Below are positions 8,446-15,035 of a DNA stretch of 34,258 nucleotides, one piece after another. Origin of the DNA: Bacteroidales bacterium (GTDB taxonomy: Bacteria > Bacteroidota > Bacteroidia > Bacteroidales > UBA1556); contig JAMOQI010000070.1 in the NCBI GenBank assembly GCA_027064095.1, positions 1 through 34,258 of the forward strand, written 5' to 3'. The notes below the pieces were generated by a model. That model was not told the DNA's origin and did no database searches. It saw only the letters and a program-made list of their open reading frames with translations. Each line of letters begins with the position of its first letter. Positions within the stretch are counted from its first letter, which is position 1. Made by a program: the position numbers and the translations under genes.

Positions 8446-8988
8446 ATGAAACTTAGAAAATTATCTTATTTCGCAGGCATGATAATAGTGGCTGCATTCC
8501 TATCAATAGGACTAAACTCTTGTGATAACCATTCTGCGGCTCCAAAAGAAGAAGTTACAACTACTGCTGAGGCTTCTACAACTGAAGTTTCTGATGACGC
8601 TGGAAAATGCGGTGAAGGAAAATGTGGTGAGGCAAATGAATCAGAAGAAAAGGAAGACCATTTTGCATCTATTGACACAGATGGTGATGGAATGATTACA
8701 AAGGAAGAATTTAGCGCTCACGGAATGTCTGAATTTGCTGAGAAAGATTCTGATAATGATGGCAATATATCAAAAGACGATTGCACAATGTTTGACGAAT
8801 TTAATACTGATGGTAATGATGTATTATCAAAAGATGAATTTGTTGCAGGACATGAAGGAATGTTTTCTAAATTAGATGCTGACGGTGATGCTAATATTAC
8901 TCGTGATGAAATGGATGCTTTTATTTCTAGTATGAAGTCTGCTTCAAATGAAGAGTCTAAATGTGGTGAAGGAAAATGCGGGAAATAA
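8446..8988 (+). CDS. EF-hand lipoprotein with duplicated KCGEGKCG motifs
   Basis: A 180-residue secreted protein. The signal peptide ends in the lipobox LNSC (Cys 26). After an acidic Ser/Thr-rich linker come KCGEGKCG (54-61), then four EF-hand-like loops: DTDGDGMITKEE (77-88), DSDNDGNISKDD (101-112), NTDGNDVLSKDE (120-131) and DADGDANITRDE (144-155). A second KCGEGKCG (172-179) lies at the extreme C-terminus. The loops should bind Ca2+. The Cys pairs sit in EGKCG motifs, which in HvfA-type peptides are the sites modified by MNIO (DUF692) enzymes to make copper-binding groups. No MNIO gene is within the window, so modification is conjecture; they could simply bind metal as thiolates. The gene has its own promoter and a strong terminator shared with ribBA. 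Confidence 0.85.
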   Translation: MKLRKLSYFAGMIIVAAFLSIGLNSCDNHSAAPKEEVTTTAEASTTEVSDDAGKCGEGKCGEANESEEKEDHFASIDTDGDGMITKEEFSAHGMSEFAEKDSDNDGNISKDDCTMFDEFNTDGNDVLSKDEFVAGHEGMFSKLDADGDANITRDEMDAFISSMKSASNEESKCGEGKCGK

Positions 8989-9013
8989 TTTCCTGTTTTA
9001 TTATTCTTATAAA

Positions 9014-9056
9014 AAGAAGCCGAATTTCAATCGAGATTCGGCTTCTTATTTTTTTG
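9014..9056 (+). terminator. Intrinsic terminator after the EF-hand gene
   Basis: Stem AAGAAGCCGAAT (9014-9025) and ATTCGGCTTCTT (9036-9047), followed by ATTTTTTTG. It lies between convergent genes. The (-) strand side also has a T-rich tail, so it may serve ribBA as well. Confidence 0.85.
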
Positions 9057-9072
9057 TTAATATCCTTTGAGT

Positions 9073-10299
9073 TTAAATTTTTATTTCATCAGATAAATGG
9101 AGATCATGCCCCATTCTGTCTTGTTTTGTTTTTAAATATCTAATATTATGTTTACTTGGTGGAATAATAATAGGTCTTGATTCTACTATTTCTATTCCAT
9201 AGCTACTCAACCCTACTCTTTTAGTAGGATTATTTGTAAGTAAAATAATCTTATTAGCATTTAGGTCTCTTAATATTTGAGCTCCAATTCCATAGTCACG
9301 CTCATCATCTTTGAAACCTAACATTAGGTTAGCATCAACAGTATCAATACCTTGTTCTTGTAGATGATATGTTTTAAGTTTATTAAGTAAACCTATACCA
9401 CGTCCTTCTTGGTTCATATAAAGTACAATTCCTTTTCCTGTTTTTTCAATTAGTTTCATTGATTCGTGTAATTGAGGACCACAGTCACATTTACAACTTC
9501 CAAAAATGTCTCCGGTAACACAACTAGAATGAACACGAACTAAAATAGGTTCATCTTTTTTCCATGTTCCTTTTACTAATGCCAACTGTGGTTTGCCATC
9601 AGATAGTTGTTTATATGCATGTAGCATAAAATCACCATATTCTGTAGGCATTGTAACAACTTCTTCTTTAGAAATTAAACTTTCGTTTTTAATTCTATAA
9701 GCTATAAGGTCCTTGATAGTTATTATTTTAAGTTTAAACTTGTCTGCAAGTTTTATTAGTTGAGGAAGTCGTGCCATAGTTCCATCCTCATTCATAATTT
9801 CACAAATGGTACCCACAGGTTTAAAACCGGCTAGTCGGGCTAAATCAATGGCGGCTTCAGTATGTCCAGCTCTTCTAATAACACCATTTTCTTTTGCAAT
9901 TAGTGGGAAAATATGACCAGGTCTGCTGAAATCTTCCTTTTTTAACTCATCGTTGCAAAGTGCTTTTATGGTTTTAGCTCTATCATTAGCAGATATCCCG
10001 GTAGTAACTCCTTGTCCAAGCAAATCGATAGAGATTGTAAACGCCGTTCCTTTTGGATCAGTGTTTTTACCCACCATCATATTTAGATTTAATTGTTCAG
10101 CCTTTGATTCAGTTATTGGTGCACAGATTAATCCTCGTCCATGTTTAGCCATAAAGTTGACAATTTCTGGAGTGGTTTGTTCAGCAGCACATATGAAGTC
10201 ACCTTCGTTTTCACGGTCTTCATCATCAACAACAATAACTATTTTGCCAGCTTTTATATCTTCAATTGCTTCTTCTATATTATTGAGTTTTCTTTTCAT
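9073..10299 (-). CDS. ribBA: Bifunctional 3,4-dihydroxy-2-butanone-4-phosphate synthase / GTP cyclohydrolase II
   Basis: A 408-residue fusion catalysing the two entry steps of riboflavin synthesis. The N-terminal RibB domain (about 1-205) has [18 protein letters not shown] with the acidic metal/substrate residues, RPGHIFPL and RRAGHTEA. The C-terminal RibA domain (about 206-408) has [20 protein letters not shown], whose three Cys bind zinc, then [10 protein letters not shown] and [16 protein letters not shown]. Length and domain order are standard. The gene is monocistronic here. The likely -7 box sits only about 27 bases before the ATG, too short a leader for an FMN riboswitch. Confidence 0.97.
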   Translation of the reverse strand: MKRKLNNIEEAIEDIKAGKIVIVVDDEDRENEGDFICAAEQTTPEIVNFMAKHGRGLICAPITESKAEQLNLNMMVGKNTDPKGTAFTISIDLLGQGVTTGISANDRAKTIKALCNDELKKEDFSRPGHIFPLIAKENGVIRRAGHTEAAIDLARLAGFKPVGTICEIMNEDGTMARLPQLIKLADKFKLKIITIKDLIAYRIKNESLISKEEVVTMPTEYGDFMLHAYKQLSDGKPQLALVKGTWKKDEPILVRVHSSCVTGDIFGSCKCDCGPQLHESMKLIEKTGKGIVLYMNQEGRGIGLLNKLKTYHLQEQGIDTVDANLMLGFKDDERDYGIGAQILRDLNANKIILLTNNPTKRVGLSSYGIEIVESRPIIIPPSKHNIRYLKTKQDRMGHDLHLSDEIKI

Positions 10300-10325
10300 A
10301 TTTATAGCACATATAATTTAAGTTG

Positions 10326-10333
10326 CAAAGGTA
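10326..10333 (-). promoter_or_regulatory. -7 promoter box of ribBA
   Basis: On the (-) strand this reads TACCTTTG, matching TAnnTTTG, 27 bases upstream of the ribBA ATG. No TTG is seen at the ideal -33 spacing. Confidence 0.4.
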
Positions 10334-10549
10334 GTCAATTAGTACTTATGCCTTATCGCCTTTATGTTTATTTTGTGCTTTTTTAAATCAATATTGAATA
10401 TGTTTTTTATCACTTTCCCGATTTTTAAGTAAAATTTAAATTTTATGTTTGAGATTTTTCGGGTAAAATATATCAGATATCACTATTTAATAGCTATATT
10501 ATTAATTAGAGTTATATAATATCAGTAAGTTTTTGGTTATTCTTAATAG

Positions 10550-10666
10550 TATTTAGTTTTTTTTATACTTATCAAAGTGGATGCGAAAGTTAATGTATCT
10601 TTTACGATAGATATAGCTGGTGACCCTAATGCTGTGTGTATTGTAATTGATATTCAGATAGTTTAA
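10550..10666 (+). pseudogene. Possible remnant of a secreted-protein gene
   Basis: An open frame after a TAG at 10547 runs to TAA at 10664-10666. It encodes VDAKVNVSFTIDIAGDPNAV followed by CIVIDIQIV, from codon 10577. It has no in-frame ATG. The alternating hydrophobic/polar pattern (VNVSFTIDIAG) resembles the start of beta-sandwich domains in secreted Bacteroidota proteins. It may be the end of a deleted gene or chance. Confidence 0.25.
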
Positions 10667-10838
10667 AATATATAGTATTTGCCATGACGTTGTTACGCTA
10701 AAGGAGTGATGTTGGGCGTGTGTTTTTTTTGCTTTTGCAACTAACTATGGAATTATAGAGTAACAGTTTATGCTGTCAACATAGGGATCTTTGAAAGGTG
10801 ATATTTATTTCGGTTTTACAATTGTAAGAAGTTTTGCC

Positions 10839-10870
10839 TTGATAGTATCTGACTATTTTTAGTATATTTG
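10839..10870 (+). promoter_or_regulatory. Promoter of the haem-protein gene
   Basis: TTG at 10839-10841, a 21-bp spacer and TATATTTG at 10863-10870 give a good match to the Bacteroidota consensus, 32 bases before the ATG at 10903. Confidence 0.55.
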
Positions 10871-10902
10871 AAAAATTATTTTTTTAATCAATTTGAATTA
10901 GT

Positions 10903-11323
10903 ATGAAAAATTTAATTAAAATTGGATTACCAATATTTGTATTTGTTTTTAGCTTTGTATATACCACAAGTACAAGAATAGCTGTTACTCTAGAAAAATC
11001 AAATACTTATAGTGTTGCTAAATTAGAAATTCCTGAAAATATCCAAAATATTTTAGATAAATCTTGTGTGATGTGTCACAATAGTGAATCTAAAGATATT
11101 AAAGGTAAAATGAAACTGAATTTAGACCATTTTACTGATGGGTAAATATTCTAAAGGGAAATTAATAGGCAAGCTTCGTGGTATTACTAAAGTATTGGGT
11201 AAGTCATTAATGCCTCCAAAGAAATTTTTAGCTAAACATCCGGAAAAAGCATTAACACCGGTAGATAAAAAATCATTATTGGATTGGGCTACTGAACAAG
11301 GAAAATTACTTGCCGGAATTTAA
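10903..11323 (+). pseudogene. Haem-binding-domain c-type cytochrome with a one-base frameshift
   Basis: Two overlapping frames make one protein of about 140 residues. The first (10903-11145) encodes a signal/anchor segment and the haem motif CVMCH, ending LNLDHFTDG. The second (from 11138 to 11323) continues KYSKGKLIGKLRGITKVLGK, then SLMPPKKFLAKHPEKALTPV and LLDWATEQGKLL, the usual end of the PF14376 haem-binding family with its MPP and DWA motifs. Removing one G from the GGG at 11139-11142 joins them exactly (TDGKYSKGK). The downstream frame is intact and well conserved in character, so the shift is recent, a sequencing error or, less likely, recoding. The product would be a small periplasmic, membrane-anchored cytochrome. 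The intact relative follows 116 bases downstream. Confidence 0.75.
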
Positions 11324-11390
11324 TAATGTGAAGAATATTATCTGTCTTTTTTAAAGACTATAATAAATATATTATTCCTATAGTTTTGTA

Positions 11391-11398
11391 AGGTTAAG
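11391..11398 (+). promoter_or_regulatory. Possible -7 box of the second haem-protein gene
   Basis: TAGTTTTG fits TAnnTTTG and lies 41 bases before the ATG at 11440. No good -33 TTG was found. Confidence 0.35.
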
Positions 11399-11439
11399 TA
11401 TATTTTTTTGAAAATAGGTATATATAAACTTTTAATATA

Positions 11440-11901
11440 ATGAGTAAGCAAAAGAGATTGTTTTGGTACACTGTTTTAGGATTATTAATAATTGTACAAG
11501 TATATCCTGTTACCAGGCCTGAGGTTGTTGCCAATAATCCGGATGATATAATGAAAGTCACAGAAATTCCGTCAAATGTATCTTCAATGCTTAAGGCAGC
11601 CTGTTATGATTGTCATTCTAACGAAACTTCATTTCCTTGGTACTCAAGTGTTTCTCCAGTGAAATGGTTAGTTTATCAAGATATTCGTAAAGGTAGAGAG
11701 AAATTGAATTTTTCTAATTGGGCATCCATGGATAAAATGGATCAAGCAGAAGTTTTAGATAATATAAGTACGGAAGTTATGGGAGGTGATATGCCAATGA
11801 AAATATACCATATAATGCATTCTGATGCTAAGCTGAGTGATGAAGATCGTCAAGCAATTGCAGATTGGGCTGATGAATATACCGAAGCTTTATTTGAATA
11901 A
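11440..11901 (+). CDS. Haem-binding domain protein (c-type, PF14376-like)
   Basis: A 153-residue membrane-anchored cytochrome. Residues about 7-20 form an uncleaved hydrophobic anchor, then the haem c motif CYDCHSNETSFPWYSSVSPV. The typical family end follows: NFSNWASMDKMDQAEVL, GGDMPMKIYHIMHSDAKLSD and AIADWADEYTEAL. The Met in GGDMPM is a candidate distal haem ligand. It probably takes part in periplasmic electron transfer; such proteins occur near peroxidases or other cytochromes in Bacteroidota, but none is adjacent here. It is paralogous in design to the frameshifted gene just upstream. A strong terminator follows. Confidence 0.88.
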   Translation: MSKQKRLFWYTVLGLLIIVQVYPVTRPEVVANNPDDIMKVTEIPSNVSSMLKAACYDCHSNETSFPWYSSVSPVKWLVYQDIRKGREKLNFSNWASMDKMDQAEVLDNISTEVMGGDMPMKIYHIMHSDAKLSDEDRQAIADWADEYTEALFE

Positions 11902-11922
11902 TTAATATGGGGAACGAATATA

Positions 11923-11956
11923 AAAGAGGCTAATTAATATTGGCCTCTTTTTTTAT
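11923..11956 (+). terminator. Intrinsic terminator after the haem protein gene
   Basis: Stem AAAGAGGC (11923-11930) pairs with GCCTCTTT (11943-11950) and runs into T residues. Repeat copy 2 begins 13 bases later. Confidence 0.8.
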
Positions 11957-11968
11957 TTCTTGTTTTGA

Positions 11969-12231
11969 ATATTAACTCGCATTATTTATACGAAAGCAAA
12001 GCGAATTGTATGAATAAGCATTGAATAATGGTGTGTAATGAGTGAAAATCTTTCTGAAATAAGTTCGTGCCAGGCTGATTTATAAAAACTTAAATTTGGG
12101 TATTTAAAAAATATCCAATCTTATTAATCACAGTTTGATAGATGTTTTTTGTGAGTGAAATTTTATGTAGAACTAAGGTTATTGGTTTTATTTAATCGTC
12201 AAGATTATTTGTGAATAATCAGGGTTAATAT
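11969..12231 (+). repeat. Dispersed structured repeat, copy 2 (most complete)
   Basis: 263 bp bounded by ATATTAACTCG (11969-11979) and GGGTTAATAT (12222-12231), which form terminal inverted repeats. Inside, in order: ATTTATACGA (11984-11993) facing TTGTATGAAT (12006-12015); GTAATGAG; AAGTTCGTGCCAGGCTGATT; TTGGGTATTT-AAA-AAATATCCAA, a near-perfect hairpin; GAGTGAAATTTTATGT; and the 3' hairpin GATTATT-TGTG-AATAATC (12203-12220). The right end overlaps the stop codon of the small (-) gene at 12225. Confidence 0.88.
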
Positions 12232-12482
12232 GATTTAATGACCATAGTTTCAGTATGAATATGACGAGCAGCATCAGCTCCGTTACCATGGTGTTCTTCA
12301 TAGTTTTCGCATCTTTCTTCCGGGTCTTTATCGCCACAGGTACATCCAATATTTACATTCTTTCCAGTATCTATCGTGCTGCATTGTTTTACAAAAGTTC
12401 CACCTTTTATCAAAAACATTTTTATACCTATTGCAGAAAATGCAAAACCGATTAAAATTAATGCCAATAAAAATTGTTGCAT
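12225..12482 (-). CDS. Small Cys-rich membrane-anchored protein of unknown function
   Basis: An 85-residue protein if translation begins at the ATG at 12482 (MQQFLLALILIGFAFSAIGI). That start is preferred because a -7 promoter box (12507-12514) overlaps the alternative ATG at 12509. One N-terminal membrane helix (about 3-24) is followed by KGGTFVKQCSTID, CTCGDKDPEERCENYEEHHG and a His-containing tail. The four Cys and several His suggest metal or redox chemistry, but no characterised family is recognised beyond short Bacteroidota membrane proteins with the KQCSxxD pattern. Its stop codon lies inside the right end of repeat copy 2, so the element may have trimmed or replaced the original C-terminus. 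Confidence 0.7.
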   Translation of the reverse strand: MQQFLLALILIGFAFSAIGIKMFLIKGGTFVKQCSTIDTGKNVNIGCTCGDKDPEERCENYEEHHGNGADAARHIHTETMVIKSY

Positions 12483-12506
12483 AATATTATTTCTATAATT
12501 AGACTG

Positions 12507-12514
12507 CAAAGATA
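12507..12514 (-). promoter_or_regulatory. -7 promoter box of the small Cys-rich gene
   Basis: Reads TATCTTTG on the (-) strand, followed by CAGTCT. Its position decides the start codon at 12482 over that at 12509. Confidence 0.5.
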
Positions 12515-12603
12515 TGCAAAATGCTTAGTAAATTTAATCAATGAATTATTAATTTTCATTATTTAAATACCCTGAAAAGAAAATTTTGTTTTATATAATC
12601 CTA

Positions 12604-13344
12604 TTATTTTCTCTTAAATTCTGCACAAACAATTGCTGTTGCTATGGCAGCATTAAGAGATTCCATAATTGATTTATTATGGCTAGGTATAGTTATACGT
12701 TTTTTAATATATGATTGAATTTCAGGGCTGATGCCATTTCCTTCATTACCAATAATAATAACTCCATTATCACTAAGTTCAGTTTTGAAAATATTCTCAC
12801 CTTCTAATAATGTACCATAAATAGGGATTTTAGAATTTAATTTACTTAACCAATTAGCAAGGTCGGTGTAATAAAATTCAACTCTAGTAAGTGCTCCCAT
12901 GCTTGCCTGTACAACTTTTGGGTTGTAAACATCAACAGTTTCTTTTGAGCAAATTAGTTTATCAATACCAAACCAATCAGCAATTCTTATTATTGTTCCT
13001 AGATTTCCTGGATTTTGTATAGAGTCTAATACTAATACCAAATCATTTTCTTTATATTGAAAATCTTCTTGAGTAGGATATGCAACAATTGCGACTACTT
13101 GGTTAGGAGTTTTTAGAAGACTAATAGCTTGAAGTTCTTTATGGCTTATTTGAGTTATATTATTATGGATATTAGAATTTTTATTTACCCATTCTTCAAT
13201 GGCAAATATTTCTCTTACATTAAATTTACTATTTACAAATTCACTAACTACTTTCGGCCCTTCTACTATAAAGCTTTTCTTTTGACGACGATATTTGCTA
13301 ATATGTAAAGCACGTATTTTCTTTAATTGATTTTTACTTAGCAT
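12604..13344 (-). CDS. TrmH/SpoU-family RNA 2'-O-methyltransferase
   Basis: A 246-residue SPOUT methyltransferase that uses S-adenosylmethionine to methylate ribose in rRNA or tRNA. The N-terminal substrate-binding part reads KKSFIVEGPKVVSEF. The C-terminal SPOUT domain has LVLDSIQNPGNLGTIIRIAD (motif 1), IGNEGNGISPE (motif 2) and IPSHNKSIMESLNAAIATAI (motif 3), which form the deep trefoil knot. The start is taken at the ATG at 13344 (MLSKNQLKK), because an in-frame TTG eight codons upstream lies inside the promoter. Monocistronic. The target nucleotide is not predictable; the nearest characterised group is RlmB/TsnR-like. Confidence 0.9.
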   Translation of the reverse strand: MLSKNQLKKIRALHISKYRRQKKSFIVEGPKVVSEFVNSKFNVREIFAIEEWVNKNSNIHNNITQISHKELQAISLLKTPNQVVAIVAYPTQEDFQYKENDLVLVLDSIQNPGNLGTIIRIADWFGIDKLICSKETVDVYNPKVVQASMGALTRVEFYYTDLANWLSKLNSKIPIYGTLLEGENIFKTELSDNGVIIIGNEGNGISPEIQSYIKKRITIPSHNKSIMESLNAAIATAIVCAEFKRK

Positions 13345-13365
13345 AATAATTAGATTTAGTAAATA

Positions 13366-13373
13366 CAAAAGTA
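13366..13373 (-). promoter_or_regulatory. -7 promoter box of the RNA methyltransferase gene
   Basis: TACTTTTG on the (-) strand, 21 bases before the ATG at 13344. It overlaps the longer TTG start, which argues against that start. Confidence 0.5.
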
Positions 13374-13430
13374 CAAAATTACGTATCAGAAATACAATTA
13401 TGTAAAATTATAAATAAATTTTGTTAGAGG

Positions 13431-13467
13431 ATAAAAAAAGCCCACTATTTAATAAATAGTGGGCTTT
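13431..13467 (-). terminator. Intrinsic terminator of the rpsF-rpsR-rplI operon
   Basis: A perfect 14-bp stem, AAAGCCCACTATTT (13437-13450) and AAATAGTGGGCTTT (13454-13467), with a 3-nt loop. On the (-) strand it is followed by a run of T. It begins 19 bases after the rplI stop. Confidence 0.92.
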
Positions 13468-13485
13468 GATATTGTTAAGTTGTAA

Positions 13486-13935
13486 TTATTCAGCTACAAC
13501 TTCAAATTTAATTGAAGCTTTAACTTCACGGTGAAGGTTAACAGTAGCAGTATATTCACCAGCTTCTTTAACTTTATCACTATCAACAACAATTTTCTTT
13601 CTGTCAATTTCAATATTTGCTTGAGATTTTAAAGCGTCAGCAATTTGCATTGCGTTAACAGAACCGAATATTTTTCCACTAGTGCCAATTTTTGCTCCAA
13701 TAGTAAGTGAAACTTCTTCAATAGATTTAGCAATTTCTTGTGCTTCATTAAGAATTTTCTCAGCTTTATGAGCTTTTTGTTTAAGTACTTCGGCAAGGAT
13801 TTTCTCGTTTTGGCTAGTAGCCTGTATTGCATAACCTTGTGGGATTAGATAGTTACGAGCATATCCATTTTTAACATTGATAATGTCGTTTACAAATCCT
13901 AATTTAGCAATATCTTGTTTTAATATAATTTTCAT
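13486..13935 (-). CDS. rplI: 50S ribosomal protein bL9
   Basis: A 149-residue bL9. The N-terminal rRNA-binding domain begins MKIILKQDIAKLGFVNDIIN and VKNGYARNYLIPQGYA, the family signature. A helical connector (about 42-75) leads to the C-terminal domain with GKIFGSVNAMQIADAL. It is the last gene of the S6-S18-L9 operon, 12 bases after rpsR. It has a perfect AGGAGG Shine-Dalgarno, which the other two genes of the operon lack and which is unusual for this phylum. Confidence 0.98.
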   Translation of the reverse strand: MKIILKQDIAKLGFVNDIINVKNGYARNYLIPQGYAIQATSQNEKILAEVLKQKAHKAEKILNEAQEIAKSIEEVSLTIGAKIGTSGKIFGSVNAMQIADALKSQANIEIDRKKIVVDSDKVKEAGEYTATVNLHREVKASIKFEVVAE

Positions 13936-13943
13936 AAAATTTT

Positions 13944-13950
13944 CCTCCTA
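13944..13950 (-). promoter_or_regulatory. Strong Shine-Dalgarno of rplI overlapping the rpsR stop
   Basis: On the (-) strand TAGGAGG lies 8 bases before the rplI ATG, and its TAG is the rpsR stop codon. Upstream of the rpsF and rpsR starts no purine-rich SD is seen. Bacteroidota ribosomes usually ignore SD sequences, so this site is notable. Confidence 0.85.
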
Positions 13951-14214
13951 TTTTAAAAGATCCGCAACGTAAGGCATTAAAGCAATATGACGTGCTCTTT
14001 TCACTGCTTGAGCAACTTTCTTTTGGTATTTCAATGAAGTACCTGTTAGTCGACGAGGAAGAATTTTTCCTTGTTCGTTTACAAACTTCATTAGAAAGTT
14101 AGCATCTTTATAATCAATGTATTTAATGCCGCTTTTTTTGAAACGACAATATTTTTTCTTTTTGGTATCAACCGCAATTGGGGTTAAATATCTAATTTCT
14201 GAACTTGTTGCCAT
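13948..14214 (-). CDS. rpsR: 30S ribosomal protein bS18
   Basis: An 88-residue bS18. The core matches the family: [40 protein letters not shown] and [20 protein letters not shown], ending YVADLLK. It binds S6 on the platform of the small subunit. It lies 26 bases after rpsF and 12 before rplI. The N-terminal extension ([21 protein letters not shown]) is a little longer than in E. coli, as is common in Bacteroidota. Confidence 0.98.
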   Translation of the reverse strand: MATSSEIRYLTPIAVDTKKKKYCRFKKSGIKYIDYKDANFLMKFVNEQGKILPRRLTGTSLKYQKKVAQAVKRARHIALMPYVADLLK

Positions 14215-14240
14215 GTTTTATCAATTTTTAAAAATGAATA

Positions 14241-14588
14241 CTAAGCTTTTGCTTTTTCTTCTCTTACACTTCTACGTTTTTCTGCGTAAGCTTTAGCATG
14301 CTTGTCTAATTTTACTGTTAAGAAGCGTAAAACGCGCTCATCACGCTTTAATGCTACTTCATAATCATTAATGAATGATCCATCAGCTTCAAATTCAATC
14401 AATTGGTAAAAACCAGATGATTTTTTTGTAATATTGTAGGCTAGTTTTTTTAAGCCCCAATTCTCGTAATTAACGATAGTGCCACCTGCAGCAGTGATCA
14501 AATCGCTGTACTTTTTTACCGCTTCCTTTATCTGTTCTTCAGATAAAACGGGAGTTAAAATGAAAACGGTTTCATAATTGTTCAACAT
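14241..14588 (-). CDS. rpsF: 30S ribosomal protein bS6
   Basis: A 115-residue bS6. [20 protein letters not shown] begins a ferredoxin-like fold; [20 protein letters not shown] and [13 protein letters not shown] are conserved, and the basic tail is typical. First gene of the rpsF-rpsR-rplI operon. A matching promoter lies 73 bases upstream, and the leader contains a small hairpin (14643-14657). The S6:S18 complex is a known autoregulator of this operon in other bacteria; whether this leader carries that site is not clear. Confidence 0.98.
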   Translation of the reverse strand: MLNNYETVFILTPVLSEEQIKEAVKKYSDLITAAGGTIVNYENWGLKKLAYNITKKSSGFYQLIEFEADGSFINDYEVALKRDERVLRFLTVKLDKHAKAYAEKRRSVREEKAKA

Positions 14589-14642
14589 ATTATCTCTGTT
14601 ATAATTAATAATAATAATTAACTAATTTGCTTTATTGCAAAT

Positions 14643-14690
14643 TCCCAATTTTTGGGACTGCAAAAGTATAAATTTTTATTTTACGGACAA
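14643..14690 (-). promoter_or_regulatory. Promoter and leader hairpin of the rpsF operon
   Basis: On the (-) strand TTG (14688-14690), a 19-bp spacer and TACTTTTG (14661-14668) match the consensus exactly. The bases after it, CAGTCC, are identical to those at the rpmH promoter. Immediately downstream TCCCAA-AAA-TTGGGA (14643-14657) can form a hairpin at the 5' end of the transcript. Confidence 0.7.
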
Positions 14691-14790
14691 CAGTTTTAAT
14701 CTTTTTTATTTTTGAATATTTATTATTTATTTGAATCTTGTAAATGCCTCTAAATAAGTAATATATTATAATTATTTATAATGTTATTTT

Positions 14791-14940
14791 CTTGAAACAA
14801 GTTCGGAGCAGGCTAATTTAGAAAAATTTATATTTGGGTATTTGAAAAATATCCAATTTTATTAACTTCAGATATATATAAACTTTTTTCACAGTTTTAC
14901 TTAATCGTCAGGATTATTAGGGAATAATCCGGTTTAATAT
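14791..14940 (+). repeat. Dispersed structured repeat, copy 3 (5' part missing)
   Basis: About 150 bp. It keeps AAGTTCGGAGCAGGCTAATT, the hairpin TTGGGTATTT-GAA-AAATATCCAA, TTACTTAATCGTCAG and the 3' hairpin GATTATT-AGGG-AATAATC (14912-14929) followed by CGGTTTAATAT. The loop AGGG differs from the TGTG of other copies while the stem is unchanged. The 5' hairpin block is absent. It sits between the rpsF promoter and the terminator of the cysteate synthase gene. Apart from it, the 14589-15035 spacer holds only those two regulatory sites. Confidence 0.85.
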
Positions 14941-14950
14941 TAGTAATTTT

Positions 14951-14996
14951 TGTAAAAAAACAAAAAGTATTTTCTATGAATTAGAAAATACTTTTT
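14951..14996 (-). terminator. Intrinsic terminator of the pyrG-cysteate synthase unit
   Basis: A perfect 15-bp stem AAAAAGTATTTTCTA (14962-14976) and TAGAAAATACTTTTT (14982-14996), followed on the (-) strand by seven T. It ends 39 bases after the stop codon at 15036. Confidence 0.88.
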
Positions 14997-15035
14997 ATAA
15001 AATAATTTTAGTATTTAAGTTTAATCAGTCGATTA

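Larger units (their letters stand above)
10300..10902. other. Long intergenic spacer between divergent genes
   Basis: About 600 bases separate ribBA (-) from the haem proteins (+). They hold the ribBA promoter box, a short possible coding remnant (10550-10666) and the haem-gene promoter (10839-10870). The section 10667-10800 is less AT-rich than its surroundings, but no tRNA, riboswitch or copy of the dispersed repeat was recognised in it. Confidence 0.5.

Noticed and set aside
9953..10321. A 122-codon open frame antisense to ribBA
   Set aside because: Lies fully opposite a well-conserved gene and has no recognisable domain or promoter; treated as a shadow frame.
10300..10400. Possible FMN riboswitch before ribBA
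   Set aside because: The -7 box lies only 27 bases before the ATG, so the leader is too short, and no conserved riboswitch core was seen.
10680..10730. A stretch with TTGTTACGCTAAAG and GGGCGTG that recalled an integron recombination site
   Set aside because: No paired inverted core sites with the expected spacing, no cassette gene and no integrase nearby.
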